Shown: positions 49,030-60,261 of the stretch, one piece after another
Numbering within the stretch: position 1 is the first letter of the stretch
Layout: every line of letters starts with the position of its first letter
The notes under the pieces: model-generated
Seen by the model: the letters and a program-made list of their open reading frames with translations, nothing else
Database searches by the model: none
Told to the model about the DNA's origin: nothing
Source: Burhinus oedicnemus
Lineage: Eukaryota; Chordata; Aves; Charadriiformes; Burhinidae
Assembly (NCBI GenBank): GCA_008921705.1
Contig: VFFE01009068.1
Span: 1,766,084-1,830,083 of the forward strand
Direction: 5' to 3'
Length of the DNA: 64,000 nt
Program-made: the position numbers and the translations under genes

Positions 49030-49161
49030 TTCCATTATGTGTCAGGACCTAGAGTGTACTTCCTTCCTTCTAGGAGTTTAGCTGGCTGCTTCCAAGACCA
49101 GCTTGCTGAGTGGAAAGAGCTGCTGTGAAGAGCTTGAAGAAGCCTCAGCAGATGCCCTCTT
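49030..49161 (+). repeat. Interspersed repeat, plus copy of an inverted pair
   Basis: The block GGAAAGAGCTGCTGTGAAGA, running on through TTGAAGAAGCCTCAGC, matches the minus strand of 51961-52100 (GGTAAAAGCTGTTGTGAAGA …). Weaker similarity reaches upstream to TATGTGTCAGGACC. It is probably an old LTR fragment of a family I cannot name. It is immediately followed by the CR1 3' tail at 49162. Confidence 0.55.
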
Positions 49162-51606
49162 CCACAGAATCACAGGGGTTGGAAGGGACCTCTGGAGATC
49201 ATCTAGTCCAACCACCCTGCCAGAACAGGGACACCTAGAGCAGGTTGCACAGGTTGGCGTCCAGGCGGCTTTTGGATGTCTCCAGAGTCAGAGATTCCAC
49301 CACCTCTCTGGGCAGCCTGTTCCAGTGCTCTGCCACCCTCAAAGGAAAGAGGTTCCTCCTCATGTTCAGATGGAACTTCCTACAGTCAAGTTTGTGCCCA
49401 TTACCTCTTGGCCTATCACCGGGCACCACTGCAAAAAGACTGGTGCCATCCTCCTGGCACCCTCCCTTTACAAGCACTGATGAGATCCCCCCTCAACCTT
49501 CTCTTCTCCAGACTAAAAAGACCCAAGTCCCTCAGCCTTTCCTCATAAGAAAGATGTTCCAGTCCCCTAATCATCTTTGTAGCCCTCTGCTGTACCCTCT
49601 CCAGCAGTTCCCTGTCCTTCTTGATCTGGGGAGCCCAGAACTGGACACAGTACTCCACATGCAGCCTCACCAGGGCAGAGTAGAGGGGGAGGATGACCTC
49701 CTGTGACCTGCTTGCCACACTCTTCTTGATGCACCCCAGGATGCCATTGGCCTTCTTGGCCACAAGGGCACATTGCTGCCTCATGGTCATCCTGTTGTCC
49801 ACCAGGACTCCCCGGTCCCTTTCCACAGAGCTGCTTTCCAGCAGGTCAGCCCCTAACCTGTACTGGTGCATGGGGTTATTCCTCCCCAAGTGCAGGACCC
49901 TACACTTGCCTTTGTTGAACTTCATGAGGTTTCTCTCTGCCCAACTCTGACCCGTCCAGGTCACACTGAATGGCAGCACAGCCTTCTGGTGTGTCAGCCA
50001 CCCCTCCCAGTTTTGTGTCATCAGCAAACTTATGGTACACTCTATCCTTTCATCCAGGTCATTGATGAATATGTTGAACAGGACTGGATCCAGTACTGAC
50101 CCCTGGGGAACACCACTCGTCAGAGACCTCCACCTGGACTCTGTACAACTAATCACAACCCTCTGAGCTCTATCTGCCAGCCAGTTTTCAATCCACCCCA
50201 CTGTCCATTCATCTAACCCACACTTCCTAATCTTGCCTATGAGGATGCTGTGGGAGACGGTGTCGAAAACCTTGCTGAAGTCAAGGTAGACAACGTCCAC
50301 TGCCCTCCCTTCATCTATCCATCCAGTCACACCATCGTAGAAGGCTCTCAGATTAGTCAGACATGACTTCCCCTTGGTGAATCCATGTTGGCTACTTCTG
50401 AAAACCTTCTTTTCCTCCAGATGCTTTGAGATGACGCCCAGAACGAGCTGTTCCATCATCTTTCCAGGGATGGAGGTGAGGCTGACTGGCCTGTATTTTC
50501 CCAGGTCTTCCTTCTTGCCCTTTTGGAAGACTGGAGTGAAGACTGGCTTTCCTCTAATCTTCATGGACCTCACCTGTTCTCCAGGACCTTTCAAAGATGA
50601 TGGAGAACAGCCCAGCAACGACTTCTGCCAGCTCCCTCAGCACTCGCGTGTGCATCCCATCAGGACCCATGGTCTTGTGTCTGCCCAGTTTACTTAATTG
50701 ATCTCTAACTTGATCCTCCTCAACCAAGGGAAAGTCCTCCTTCCTCCAGACTTTCTCTGTTACCTGTAAAGCCTGGGACTCCTGAGGGCTGGCCTGAGCA
50801 GTAAAGACTGAAGCAAAGAAGGCATTCAGTAATTCTGCCTTCTCTGCATCATCTGTCACCATGGCCCCTCTCTCATTCAATAGCGGGACCACATTTTCTC
50901 TAGTTTTCCTTTTGCCTCCGATGTACTTGAAGAAACCCTTCCTCTTGACATCCTTTTCCAGATTTAATTCCAAGGAGGCCTTGGCTTTCCTCGTTTTGTC
51001 CCTGCATACTCTGGCAGCATTCCTGTCATCTTCCCAAGTGGTCTGTCCCTTCTTCCACATACTGTACACTTCCTTCTTCCACTTGAGCTTTTTCAGAAGC
51101 TCCCTGCTCAACCATGCAGGTCCCTGCCTCCCTTGCCTGAAGTCTTGCTCTTAGGGATGCACCGATCCTGAGCTTGGAGGAAGTGATGCTTGAATATCAA
51201 CCCGCTCTCTTTAGCCCCTCTATCCTCTAGAGCCCTAACCCATGGGATTTCTCCAAGCAGTTTCTTGAAGAGATCAAAGTTAGCCTTCCTGAAGTCCAAG
51301 GTTGCAACCCTACTTGTCGTTTTATGCCTACTGCACATAACCCTGAACTCAATCTTCTCATGATCACTACAGCCGAGGCTGCCCCCGACCTTAATGTCCT
51401 CCACCAGTCCCTCTTTGTTTGTCAGTACTAGGTCCAGTAGTACACCTCTCCTTGTTGGTTCCTCCACCGCCTGAGTCAAAAAGTTATCATCAAGACACTG
51501 GAGGAAACTCCTGGACTGTCCATGCCTAGCTGTGTAGCCTTCCCAGCAGATATCAGGGTGATTGAAGTCCCCATGAGAACCAACCACCACCTTTTGCTTG
51601 GGACCT
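49162..51606 (-). mobile_element. CR1 LINE, long copy (2.4 kb) with ORF2
   Basis: A minus-strand CR1 from the tail (CACAGAATCACAGGGGTTGG) to the endonuclease near 51606 (GDFNHPDICWEGYTARHGQS). It is older than the 21.6-24.3 kb copy: ORF2 is split into three frames (51650-51108, 51111-50554, 50618-49416). Confidence 0.95.
49416..51606 (-). pseudogene. CR1 ORF2 remnant, three frames
   Basis: The first frame carries the endonuclease C-terminus (EEPTRRGVLLDLVLTNKEGL). The second carries the linker to the RT. The third carries the RT with [16 protein letters not shown] and [15 protein letters not shown]. The catalytic FADD box is destroyed: around 50020-50035 a local shift turns it into LLMTQNWEG and the frame later returns. 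It is therefore catalytically dead as well as frameshifted. Confidence 0.93.
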
Positions 51607-51960
51607 ACCTTGTAAGCTACACTGTGCCTGCATTGGTGCTGTATCTGCACCAGGTTTATACCTCCATGATCCTAATCCATGGGCTTGACTTACTGGTTCA
51701 GTCTTTGCCTTGTCTTCTCACTGAGATCTTACTGGATGGTTGGTGACCCTGGATGTTATCACAGAACCATTGGTCTTGCTCAGGGCCACTGTGAGACTAT
51801 GCCCTTGTTGGTGAGGTCACTGCCCTACTGGCTGTGCAGTAGTTCTCTGGTCCTGGCTCACGTTCCTTTGCAGACCAGCCCCTTCTTATTTGTCTTTGAC
51901 AGGTATTTCAGGTGGGAGCCAGGAACAAAAGCCTCAGCTTAAAAGCAGCTCCTAAGTTAA

Positions 51961-52100
51961 ACAGAGGGCAGCCCCCACTGAGGTTTCTTCTGGCTCTTCA
52001 CAACAGCTTTTACCAGCAAGATGACCCGGAGGAGCACAGCAAGGTAACCTTGTGAAAGGGAAAAGTGCACTTCTGGCCCTGACAATATGTGTCACGTCAG
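51961..52100 (-). repeat. Interspersed repeat, minus copy of the inverted pair
   Basis: The minus strand reads GGTAAAAGCTGTTGTGAAGA, then GCCAGAAGAAACCTCAGTGG. It pairs with 49030-49161 in opposite orientation at clearly diverged identity. Related sequence may continue left towards 51660. Likely an LTR fragment of the same unnamed family. Confidence 0.55.
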
Positions 52101-52439
52101 CATTTTCTCCGAACAGATGCTGGAGGCAGTAGCAAATAAATATTGTTCTTGCCAAGAATTTTGTAAAGTTTGGGGTTTTTTTTTCCAGTTTGCCTTACAA
52201 TTTCAAAAGGCATATCTTTTGTGGTTTATTTTTTTATTTATTTTTCTTCACAGAGATTAGCAAAAGGTTTCTTCTGTTCTCCTAGTTAGGATCACCTTGA
52301 AGGTATTATAGTACTGGCTTTGTTCTTTGTTGGGTTTTTTTTGATTTGTTTGTTTTTTACCAAAGTGGGAAAAAAAGAAAAACAGGAAAGAAAATCACTG
52401 CAACAGCCTTATCAGCTCCTTATTTCCTCCTCCTTCTCT

Positions 52440-53315
52440 CCCCCTCTCCCCCTGAGGCTCCTCTTCTCCAGGCTGAACAGTCTCATGTCTTTCAGCCTCT
52501 CATATGGCAGATGCTGCAGTCTCTTAATCATTTTTATGGCCCTTTTCTGGACATGCTCCAGTATGTTCTTTTTTTGCACTGGGAAGTCCAGAAGTGAACC
52601 CAGAACTCTAGGTGCTGAGTAAAGGGGAATGGTCACACCCTTTGCCTGCTATCAACAGTTCTCCCAGTGCAGGCCAGGATGCTGTTGGCCTCCTTGCTGT
52701 TAGGACACATTGCTGGATCATGTTCAATTTATTGTCTTCCAGGACCTCAATGTCATTTTCTTCAAGGCTGCTTTCCAGACTATTGCTCCCCAGCATGTAC
52801 TGGTGATGGGGGTTATTCTGAATGGTCCCTCTGAATGGCAGTGCAATCATATGGTGTATGAACAGCTCCCCCCAGTTTTGTATCATCTGCAAACTTGATC
52901 ATCATCCAGGTCATGAATGAAGGTGTTAAACTGTATTGTCCCCTATATCAGCCCCTGAGGTACACTGGCTTTCCTAACCTCATCCCTGCAAGCTTTGACA
53001 GTGTCTTTATATTTCTCCCATGTCATAGGTTCCTGCTTCCATCTCTTGTATGCTTTATTTTTATGGCTGAGTTTTGTCAAGAACCCCTTATTTACCCAGG
53101 TAAGCATCCTACTGCCTTTGATTGGTTTCCTGCTTGTTGGAATGGACCAGTTATTGAGTTTGGAGGAGGTCTTTGAAAGTCAACCATCTCCTTTGGACCC
53201 ATTTTCTATCCAGGGCTGTATCCCATGGGATTCTTCCAAGCAGAGGTGTGAACAAGCCAAAGTCTGCTCTCCTGGAGTCTAGGGCTGTGGTTCTGCTTTT
53301 TGCCTTGCTCCCTTT
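52440..53315 (-). mobile_element. CR1 LINE with internal deletion
   Basis: A minus-strand CR1. 52440-52960 reads as the RT C-terminal part (NGILACTGRTV-like block, then KFADD region near 52890). 52965-53315 jumps to the endonuclease-RT linker (ACRDEVRKASVYLRN-type region, with YMRWKQEPMTWEKYKDTVK seen decayed). About 0.6 kb of RT is missing between them. The 3' UTR is also absent, so both ends are incomplete. Confidence 0.8.
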
Positions 53316-53459
53316 TTGTCTGCTTGTAGAACTGTAACCGCCTGCATCAACTAAATTTTCTCCATAGCATTGCCACAGCCATAAAAGCAGCTGTCTCAGA
53401 TGTTGTGGGGAAAGGGTTAAAGGTCTGTGATTTGCACTTTATTGCATATATCCTCCAAG

Positions 53460-53548
53460 ATGAAAGTCAAGCTCACGTTCAGAGTGTCTTCAGTGGGTTG
53501 GCCAGTGGGGCTGGGATCAAATCTCTGACAAGCAATATGAAGGGAAGG
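53460..53548 (+). CDS. Candidate exon of an unrecognised plus-strand gene
   Basis: 89 nt, phase 1 in, 0 out: ESQAHVQSVFSGLASGAGIK, then SLTSNMKGR. The acceptor is TTGCATATATCCTCCAAG and the donor is AAGG|GTAAGAG. Reasonable sites and a protein-like frame. It chains in phase with 53986-54115 and 54271-54392. No upstream exon was found, so the gene model is only a 3' end. Confidence 0.35.
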
Positions 53549-53985
53549 GTAAGAGAGCAGAAGAGGTTCAAGGGAGGAAACAAAACGTGGAAGTCCTCTC
53601 CAGTGTTACATGGCAATACAGGAGTAAATGATCTAAAATTAAGATTCGGTGTCATGAAATATCCTTTAAACAAAAATAGTAGTTGAATTATGATTACCTA
53701 CAAATAAAATGTTGCCTTCTATTCCTATAATTACTGTGCTGTCCATTGCTTTTGTTTTTTATAATTTAGGTATGTAGTATGTTAAACAAGTAATTGAGAA
53801 TTTTCTGCTGCAATTTTTGAACTGTGATATCTAATAAGAAATTGTTCACAGATGATCTTGGATTCTGATTCTCTAGTTTCATTTGGGCAATACTTCCACT
53901 GAAACAAATGCAATTTTTGCCAGAGTCGATAACAGGATTGGGCATATAATGTGTACTGCGTTTCTGATTTGGCTCATTGCCTGAG

Positions 53986-54115
53986 AACATTGTGTTTGCA
54001 CCATGGATAGTGCATGCACCAAAACCATCTCCCAGTAGAAGAGCAAAATATGTAGTCAAAGCAGAGAAAGAAACGTCACATATCCATGGATCTCCATCAT
54101 TTCCCAGGGGTCACA
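53986..54115 (+). CDS. Candidate exon of an unrecognised plus-strand gene
   Basis: 130 nt, phase 0 in, 1 out, starting NIVFAPWIVHAPKPSPSRRA. The acceptor is TGGCTCATTGCCTGAG; the donor CACA|GTACAC is weak. It lies antisense to a 98-codon minus-strand frame (54059-53766) that is just as protein-like (TMFSGNEPNQKRSTHYMPNP). Only one of the two is likely real. Confidence 0.25.
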
Positions 54116-54270
54116 GTACACTGAATATTACAGACTGTGCTGGGAGAACTTGGGAGCAAGTTTGTTTTGCTTTTTTTTTCTTTTAAAATAATTCAGAGAG
54201 CAAAATTTGTTGGAAGTCTTCCCTAACAACTACCTGAAAAACAGGCTCATTCACCTCTTCTCTCCCACAG

Positions 54271-54392
54271 ACATGTTTGTAGTCATCCTTGAGCTGTTGC
54301 TTCCCAGCACAGTAATTGTGGATGGAGGCAAAACCATTCAACAGGCAGTTCTAGCTGAATCAAACCTCGAGACTGAAGAACTAGAGAAATAA
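54271..54392 (+). CDS. Candidate terminal exon of an unrecognised plus-strand gene
   Basis: 122 nt, phase 1 in, ending at TAA (54390-54392): MFVVILELLLPSTVIVDGGK … ETEELEK. The acceptor (CACCTCTTCTCTCCCACAG) is one of the strongest in the window. The stop codon overlaps an AATAAA (54388-54393), as in a very short 3' UTR. Product unknown. Confidence 0.4.
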
Positions 54393-55682
54393 ATATATAA
54401 TAGATGAGGGAACAGTCAACACAGCCAGTGTAAGAGTAAAGAGAAATTGGTATTTATCAGTGTATATTTTCATTTAAGCAGAAGCAGTACATACCTCCTA
54501 CTTGATAATATTCCCTGCCTTTCAAGGCTGTATGAGATGTTTTGGTGTGCTAACCAATAACTCCAGCTAAAACCAACTTTTGTGAGCATGGGCCAACCCT
54601 AAAATCAGTGGGATTCTGTTGATTATTTTTTCATGTCTTAGGTCAGTTTTTCCTAGGTGACTTTCAGCCACAATACAAGAAGCCTTCCCAAAGAGTCGTT
54701 GGAAGCTATTTGTGAGTGAGAAATAGGAATGATGCTTCTTTTCAGATTTGGAAAATCTTGTGTTGTAACCTAGCAATGCGTAAGTAATGGATGGTCAAAA
54801 ATAATTTTGTTTTCTTGCAAAGGGGCTTTAGATACAAGAATAAAAATACTGCCAGGCTATAATATACTTTACTTAAATGTTGCACGGGTAAAATCTTGGC
54901 CTGTCAATTGTGTCTTGTGTTTAGTCCTCAGGTCTCTTCTGATGGAGATGGTACTGCTAAGAAAGGGGTATTTAACTGTGCTGAAATGCAGTTTATCTTA
55001 GGGTAAGGCAGTTGATCCCTATGTAAGAGGCAATGTAGTCCTTTGGAATTCATTGAGGAGGATACAGTGAAAAACCTGAATTTAATGTTTTGCCTGGAGG
55101 TTGGAGATAAAAAGTCAGTTAGTGTCTTAACACTAAAAAGGGCTTAGCAAGCTTCAGGGAGAAAAAAAAGTGCTTGGGACTCTATTGCAAGAGCAAGTAC
55201 TTGTGCTAAATTCTGAGTTTGCAGGACCCTATAAAAAAGGCTGTTAAGCCCCTCTGACTGATACCCTGGTCTGTTTGGGAGGAAAAGGGCCTACCTTTGA
55301 TATACACTCAATCTCACAGGATAATCTCTCTCTTTATTGCCAGTGGTTACTTAATGATGCCCCTTTTTCTCCTCTTGCTGTAAAAAACTAAACAGCAAAC
55401 TTCTTGCCCTTCTCCTAGCCCTCTACTTAGATTTCAAGATGATACACAAAAGCAGGGTTAAATGTTTCCTGTGTGGCCTTCGTGACAGCACCTTTTTGTT
55501 TCAAAAGGGACAGCTTTCTTGACAGCCTTACAATAAAATATGAAGTGTTGCTAAAAGAAAGTAAGACACTTTGAAAATAATTTGGTTTTGAATTTAGCTA
55601 AAGCGTTGATAATTTGCAGTGGTTAGTCCAGCTTTAATGCAGATATGGTTGTGAAGTGCAATAACTGGAGGTATATCTGCAT
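54393..55682. other. Unassigned sequence
   Basis: No repeat family recognised. A 34-nt splice-bounded plus frame (about 54747-54780) and a minus-strand frame (54776-54567) are noted but unsupported. Confidence 0.4.
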
Positions 55683-56833
55683 TGTGAAAAAATTGTCAGC
55701 TACACTGTAAAGCCACTCTACACCAAAGCCACTCTATTACTCCCCTCCTCAACTGGACAGGGAAGAGAAAATCTAATGAAAGGCTCATGGGTCAGGATAA
55801 GGACAGGGAGAGATCACTCACCAACTACCGACACAGGCAAAACCAGACTTGACTTGGGGAAAATTAATTTAATTTATTACCAGTCAAATCAGAGTAGGAT
55901 AATGAGAAATAAAACCAAATCTTAAAACACCTTCCCCCCACCCCTCCCTTCTTCCCAGGCTCAACTTCACTCCCAATTTTCTCTACCTCCTCTTCCTCCA
56001 AGTGGCACAGGGGGATGGGGGAATAGGAGTTGTGGTCAGTTCATCACACGTTGCTCTGCTGCTCCTTCGTCCTCAAGGGGAGGACTCCTCACACTCTTCC
56101 CCTGCTCCAGCATTGTGTCCTTCCCATGGGAGACAGTCCTCCATGAACTTCTCCAACATGAGTCCTTCCCATGGGCTGCAGTGCTTTACTAACTGCTCCA
56201 ATGTGGGTCCATTCCATGGTGCACCGTCCTTCAGGAACAGACTGCTCAGTGTGAGTCCCTGGCAGGGTCACAAGTCCTGACAGCAAACCTGCTCCAGCAT
56301 GGACTCCTCTCTCCATGGGTCCACAGGTCCTGCCAGGAGCCTGCTCCAGTGTGAGCTTCCCATGGGGTCACAGCATCCTTCAGGCACATCCACCTGCTCC
56401 AGTGTGGAGTCCTCCATAGGCTGCAGTTGGATATCTGCTCCACCGTGTACCTCCATGGGCTGCAGAGGGACAGCCTGCCTCACCATGGTCTTCACCACAG
56501 GCTGCAGGGAAATCTCTGGTCTGGTGTCTTGAGTACTTCCTCCTCCTCCTTCTTCAATGACCTTGGTGTCTGCAGAGTTGTTTCTCTCACACATTCTCAC
56601 TCCTCTCTCTGGCTACAGTTGCTGTGGTGTTTTATTTTTCCCCTTCTTAAATATGTTATCACAGAGGCACTACCACTGTTGCTGATTGGCTCAGCTTTGG
56701 CCAGCAGTGGGTTCATCTTGGAGCCGGCTGGCATTGGCTCTCTCGGACGTGGGGGAAGCTTCTGGCAGCTTCTCACAGAAGCCGCCCCTGTAGCCCTCCT
56801 GTTACCAAGACCTTGCCATGCAAACCCAATACA
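55683..56833 (-). mobile_element. Solo ERV LTR (family A), nearly complete, 1.15 kb
   Basis: The minus-strand element starts TGTATTGGGTTTGCATGGC at 56833 and ends …TTTTTTCACA at 55683. It contains degenerate tandem units around the words GGAGCAG and CCATGG (about 56090-56480), a TATTTAAG promoter-like block (about 56650) and AATAAATTAAATT polyadenylation-type sequence (about 55870). No internal retroviral sequence on either side. Three other fragments of the same family occur in this window (1-522, 16876-17219, 27168-27214). No convincing target duplication. Confidence 0.85.
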
Positions 56834-59549
56834 CTTCCTATTAATTGTCACTGTGGTTTGAATTTGGCAAACATCTAAAACACTAAAATAGTCTAGTATA
56901 CCCCAATAAAATATTGTTTACTTTTTGGGATTAAGCATGTGCTTTGCTACCTTTTATGTAGTTTAGAGGTCTCCAGGTCCCCACCTTCCCAGTGCCTTTT
57001 TCCAAGCTCTCTATTCCCTATATTTTTCTCTGGCTTCACCCTAATAATAAACTGGTGAGAATAATTTACATTTACACTATAGAGACATTTTTGTTTACTT
57101 GTCATAATCCAGTAGAAAAAGTGAAATGTTGTAAAAGAATTTTATTCTGGAAGTAACTTATTTGAAATAGACACATTCTAAAATAAGATTTTGAATGTTA
57201 AATTGAATTTTTAATTAGTGGTACTTAATTTGGATAAATTTATGGCTCCATAAAAGAACTTTTTAGAGGCGCAAATTTTTATTCAGATCAGCAGATTGTG
57301 ATAAAGACTTCATATGAAAGGATTCGTATTTTCCACTCTACAGTTTAAGAAAATCCTATTTCTGAAATCAAAGGAAGCCACAGAAGTATTAAGTGTCTAA
57401 ACATCTTAGCAGAGAAAAGGAAAAATGTTATTTCTTCATCTCTTACAAAAAGTAGACTTTCTCTTTTGAACTCTGTCTTTCAAGGGTTATTGAAAATATT
57501 GAAACATGTTAAAAATAAAAGTTAGAAAAATATTGGTTTTCTATAACATAACCTTCAGACATTAGGAAGATACTAGTTCTTTACTAGAGTAAGAGACTGA
57601 GTGAGAAAGGGAGAGAGACCAGTTAATTCCAGAATAATGAAAAAACTCTACCTGCAATTTATACAATGAAGGGGAAAAAATAATCAGAATTGGATCAGAA
57701 TAACAGCCTTAGAATTGAGCCGTGTTAAAAGTTTGCCCAGTGCTTTATGCATAAGGCAATAACATTATGCTAGTTTTTTGGAGAAGAAGACTGAGGCAGA
57801 GATGAGACAGTAACAGTGCACAAACTCACACTGCAGCATTTTATTCTCATAGGAAAAAGGCATTTTATTCTTATAGGAAAAAGGTGAATGCATTTTAATG
57901 AGTTTCACTGGCAAAAGTCCCAAAAGTATTGAGAGGGATCCATAAGGGAAAAAAAAAAGCTCTTTATTTTCTGAAGAATATATGACATGTTTTTAACACT
58001 GACAATATTGACAAAAACTCTTGAAAAAATATGTGTCTGTGTGAGTGGTACAAGGAAAGAAGGAAAGCTGAAAAAACACAGCAGGAGAAGATACTCTGAA
58101 AACTGCAAATAATTATGTAAACCAATCAGTTCTACACTTTGAATGGTGTGATTAGGATAGTAAGACTTACTATGTTTTTTAAAGTTCCTTTAAAGAGAGG
58201 CCATTGGATGAGCATTGTTCACATATTTTTGTCAGATAATTTTCGCAATACCTACTACAGGCAGAAGGTATAGTAGAGAGTCTGTAATGAAAAGACCTTG
58301 AGGGTATAAAGGATTCTCTCTTGAAATAACAGACAGAGAAGGCAGAGTGCTGCTGGTATTCCTTGCTGCAGTTAAATTGTTAAAGGACCAGGTTCTGTAG
58401 AACTTGTGTATATCCTTAAAGGTAACAGTAGCTTCAGGATCCAGAATTTGAGAATTAGATATGTTTTTTTAAGAAAAAGAATATGGGGGGTTTTGTTGTT
58501 TAATAAAAAATTGAGCATGTGGAGGTTTTCCTAAGGGCTTCTCTGAGAAAATGAAGAATGCCAAAGCAATACTGGGGTACTCCAGCTTGAAAAGGAAGAG
58601 GTTCTTAACCCTTGAAAAGTGCATTCTCCTGTATCAAGGAGAATGAAGAAATTCCTCTTCACTCTTCCAAGACAAAAGAAAAAAAAAAAAAAAGTGACAG
58701 AGAGAAAGAAGTACAGATTTTCAGAATAAAGTTAGCATTTATAAGAATGACTGTATAAACTTCTTCAACATTTTGATGTTATACACTCATTCTGTACTTC
58801 TAGTGATTCTGGATTAAATTCAACTTCTCTCTCAGGAATGTATAAAGAATCAATAGTCATAGCTGCCTGAAAAAAGTGAGATACATAGGTCTGCATGTCA
58901 GCTAAAAGGGTGTTTTTCTTAATTTAACTTTTCTGGAACTTTTTCTGGGCTATTATACTTTCATTTCCTGGACTATCACATCTACATTAAAATGAGGTTT
59001 CCTTGTCCAGCTTTTCTTGGCCATCAGATTAAATATTAACAATCAGAAACAGCACAGTTACACTTCCATGTCCCACCTCCTAGGCATCCTCTCTCTCTGA
59101 TACATAAGACCTCTTCAGGTCACTGAATTGTGGAAATGATGGACTGCACATTTCCATCAGTCATTACTTCAAGGTACACAAGAACACAGTGATCTTGACA
59201 GAGCACACACACTCATTTCCCAAGCCATCATCTCCTTACCAAAAGTATAGTAGGTTTCTCCATTCTGAAAGTGATTTTGGTTGTCTGCTGAGCTACTGGT
59301 ATACCACAGGGTGTAATTTTCTTTTCCTTACTCCTGGTAAAGATTTCATTAACATTGTGATTCGCTCTGTTGAATATTTAAGGATTTGTACTTTTCTGGT
59401 ATGTAATTCTGAACTTTTTAATTTGCTTCTCATTCTTTAACCTATATCCGTCAAGAGAGAAATTGGAGAAGCCCATCTTAGGAAGATAAATCCATCTTAT
59501 TCCTCTGTTCTTACCAGGTAAAATCTGTTCGTGGTCATAATGTTAGAAT
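56834..59549. other. Unassigned AT-rich sequence
   Basis: No gene or repeat family recognised apart from a 24-bp tandem duplication at 57836-57883 and poly-A near 58678. Confidence 0.45.
57836..57883 (+). repeat. Two-copy 24-bp tandem duplication
   Basis: GCATTTTATTCTCATAGGAA plus AAAG, repeated at once with a single C/T difference, then a partial third copy (GCATTTTAATG) at about 57890. Confidence 0.9.
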
Positions 59550-60261
59550 CATAGAATCATAGAATCATTTAGGTTGGAAAAGACCTTTAGGATCATCCAG
59601 TCCAACCATTGACCCTATTCTACCAGATCTGCCACTAAACCATGTCTCTAAGCACCACATCTACATGAATTTTAAACACATCTAGGGGTGGTGACTCAAC
59701 CACCTCCCTGGGCAGTCTCTTCCAATATTTGATAACTCTTTCCGTGAAAATTTTTTTCTAATGTCTAGCCTAAACCTCCCCTGGTGCAACTTGAACCTGT
59801 TTCTTCTTGCCCTATCACTAGTTACTTGAGAGAAGAGACCAGCTCCCATCTCACTACAACCTCCTTTCAGGTAGTTGTAGAGAGCAATAAGGTCTCCCCT
59901 CAGCCTTCTCTTCTCCAGACTAAACAATCCTAATTCCTTCAGCCGTTCCTCATAAGACATGTTCTCCAGACCCCTCACCAGCTTTGTTGCCCTTCTCTGG
60001 ACACGCTCCAGCACCTCAATGTCCCTTCTGTACTGTGGCACCCAAAACTGAACACAGTACTCAAGCTGCGGCCTCACCAACGCTGAGTACAGGGGCATGA
60101 TCACCTCCTTACTCCTGCTGGCCACACTATTCTTGAGACAGGCCAAGATGCCATTGGCCTTCTTGGTTACCTGGGTGCACTGCTTGTTCATGTTCAGCTG
60201 GCTGTCCACCAGGACGCCCAGATCCTTTTCTGCCAGGCCGCTTTCCAGCCACTCCTCCCCA
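59550..60261 (-). mobile_element. CR1 LINE, 3' part
   Basis: A minus-strand CR1 with a well-preserved tail (AGAATCATAGAATCATAGAA). Its 175-codon frame (60209-59682) carries the ORF2 C-terminus: [55 protein letters not shown]. 5' truncation at about 60261. One of the better-preserved copies here. Confidence 0.95.

Noticed and set aside
56850..56872. TGTGGTTTGAATTTGGC as the start of another LTR
   Set aside because: Resembles an LTR terminus for only about 17 bases; downstream sequence does not match.
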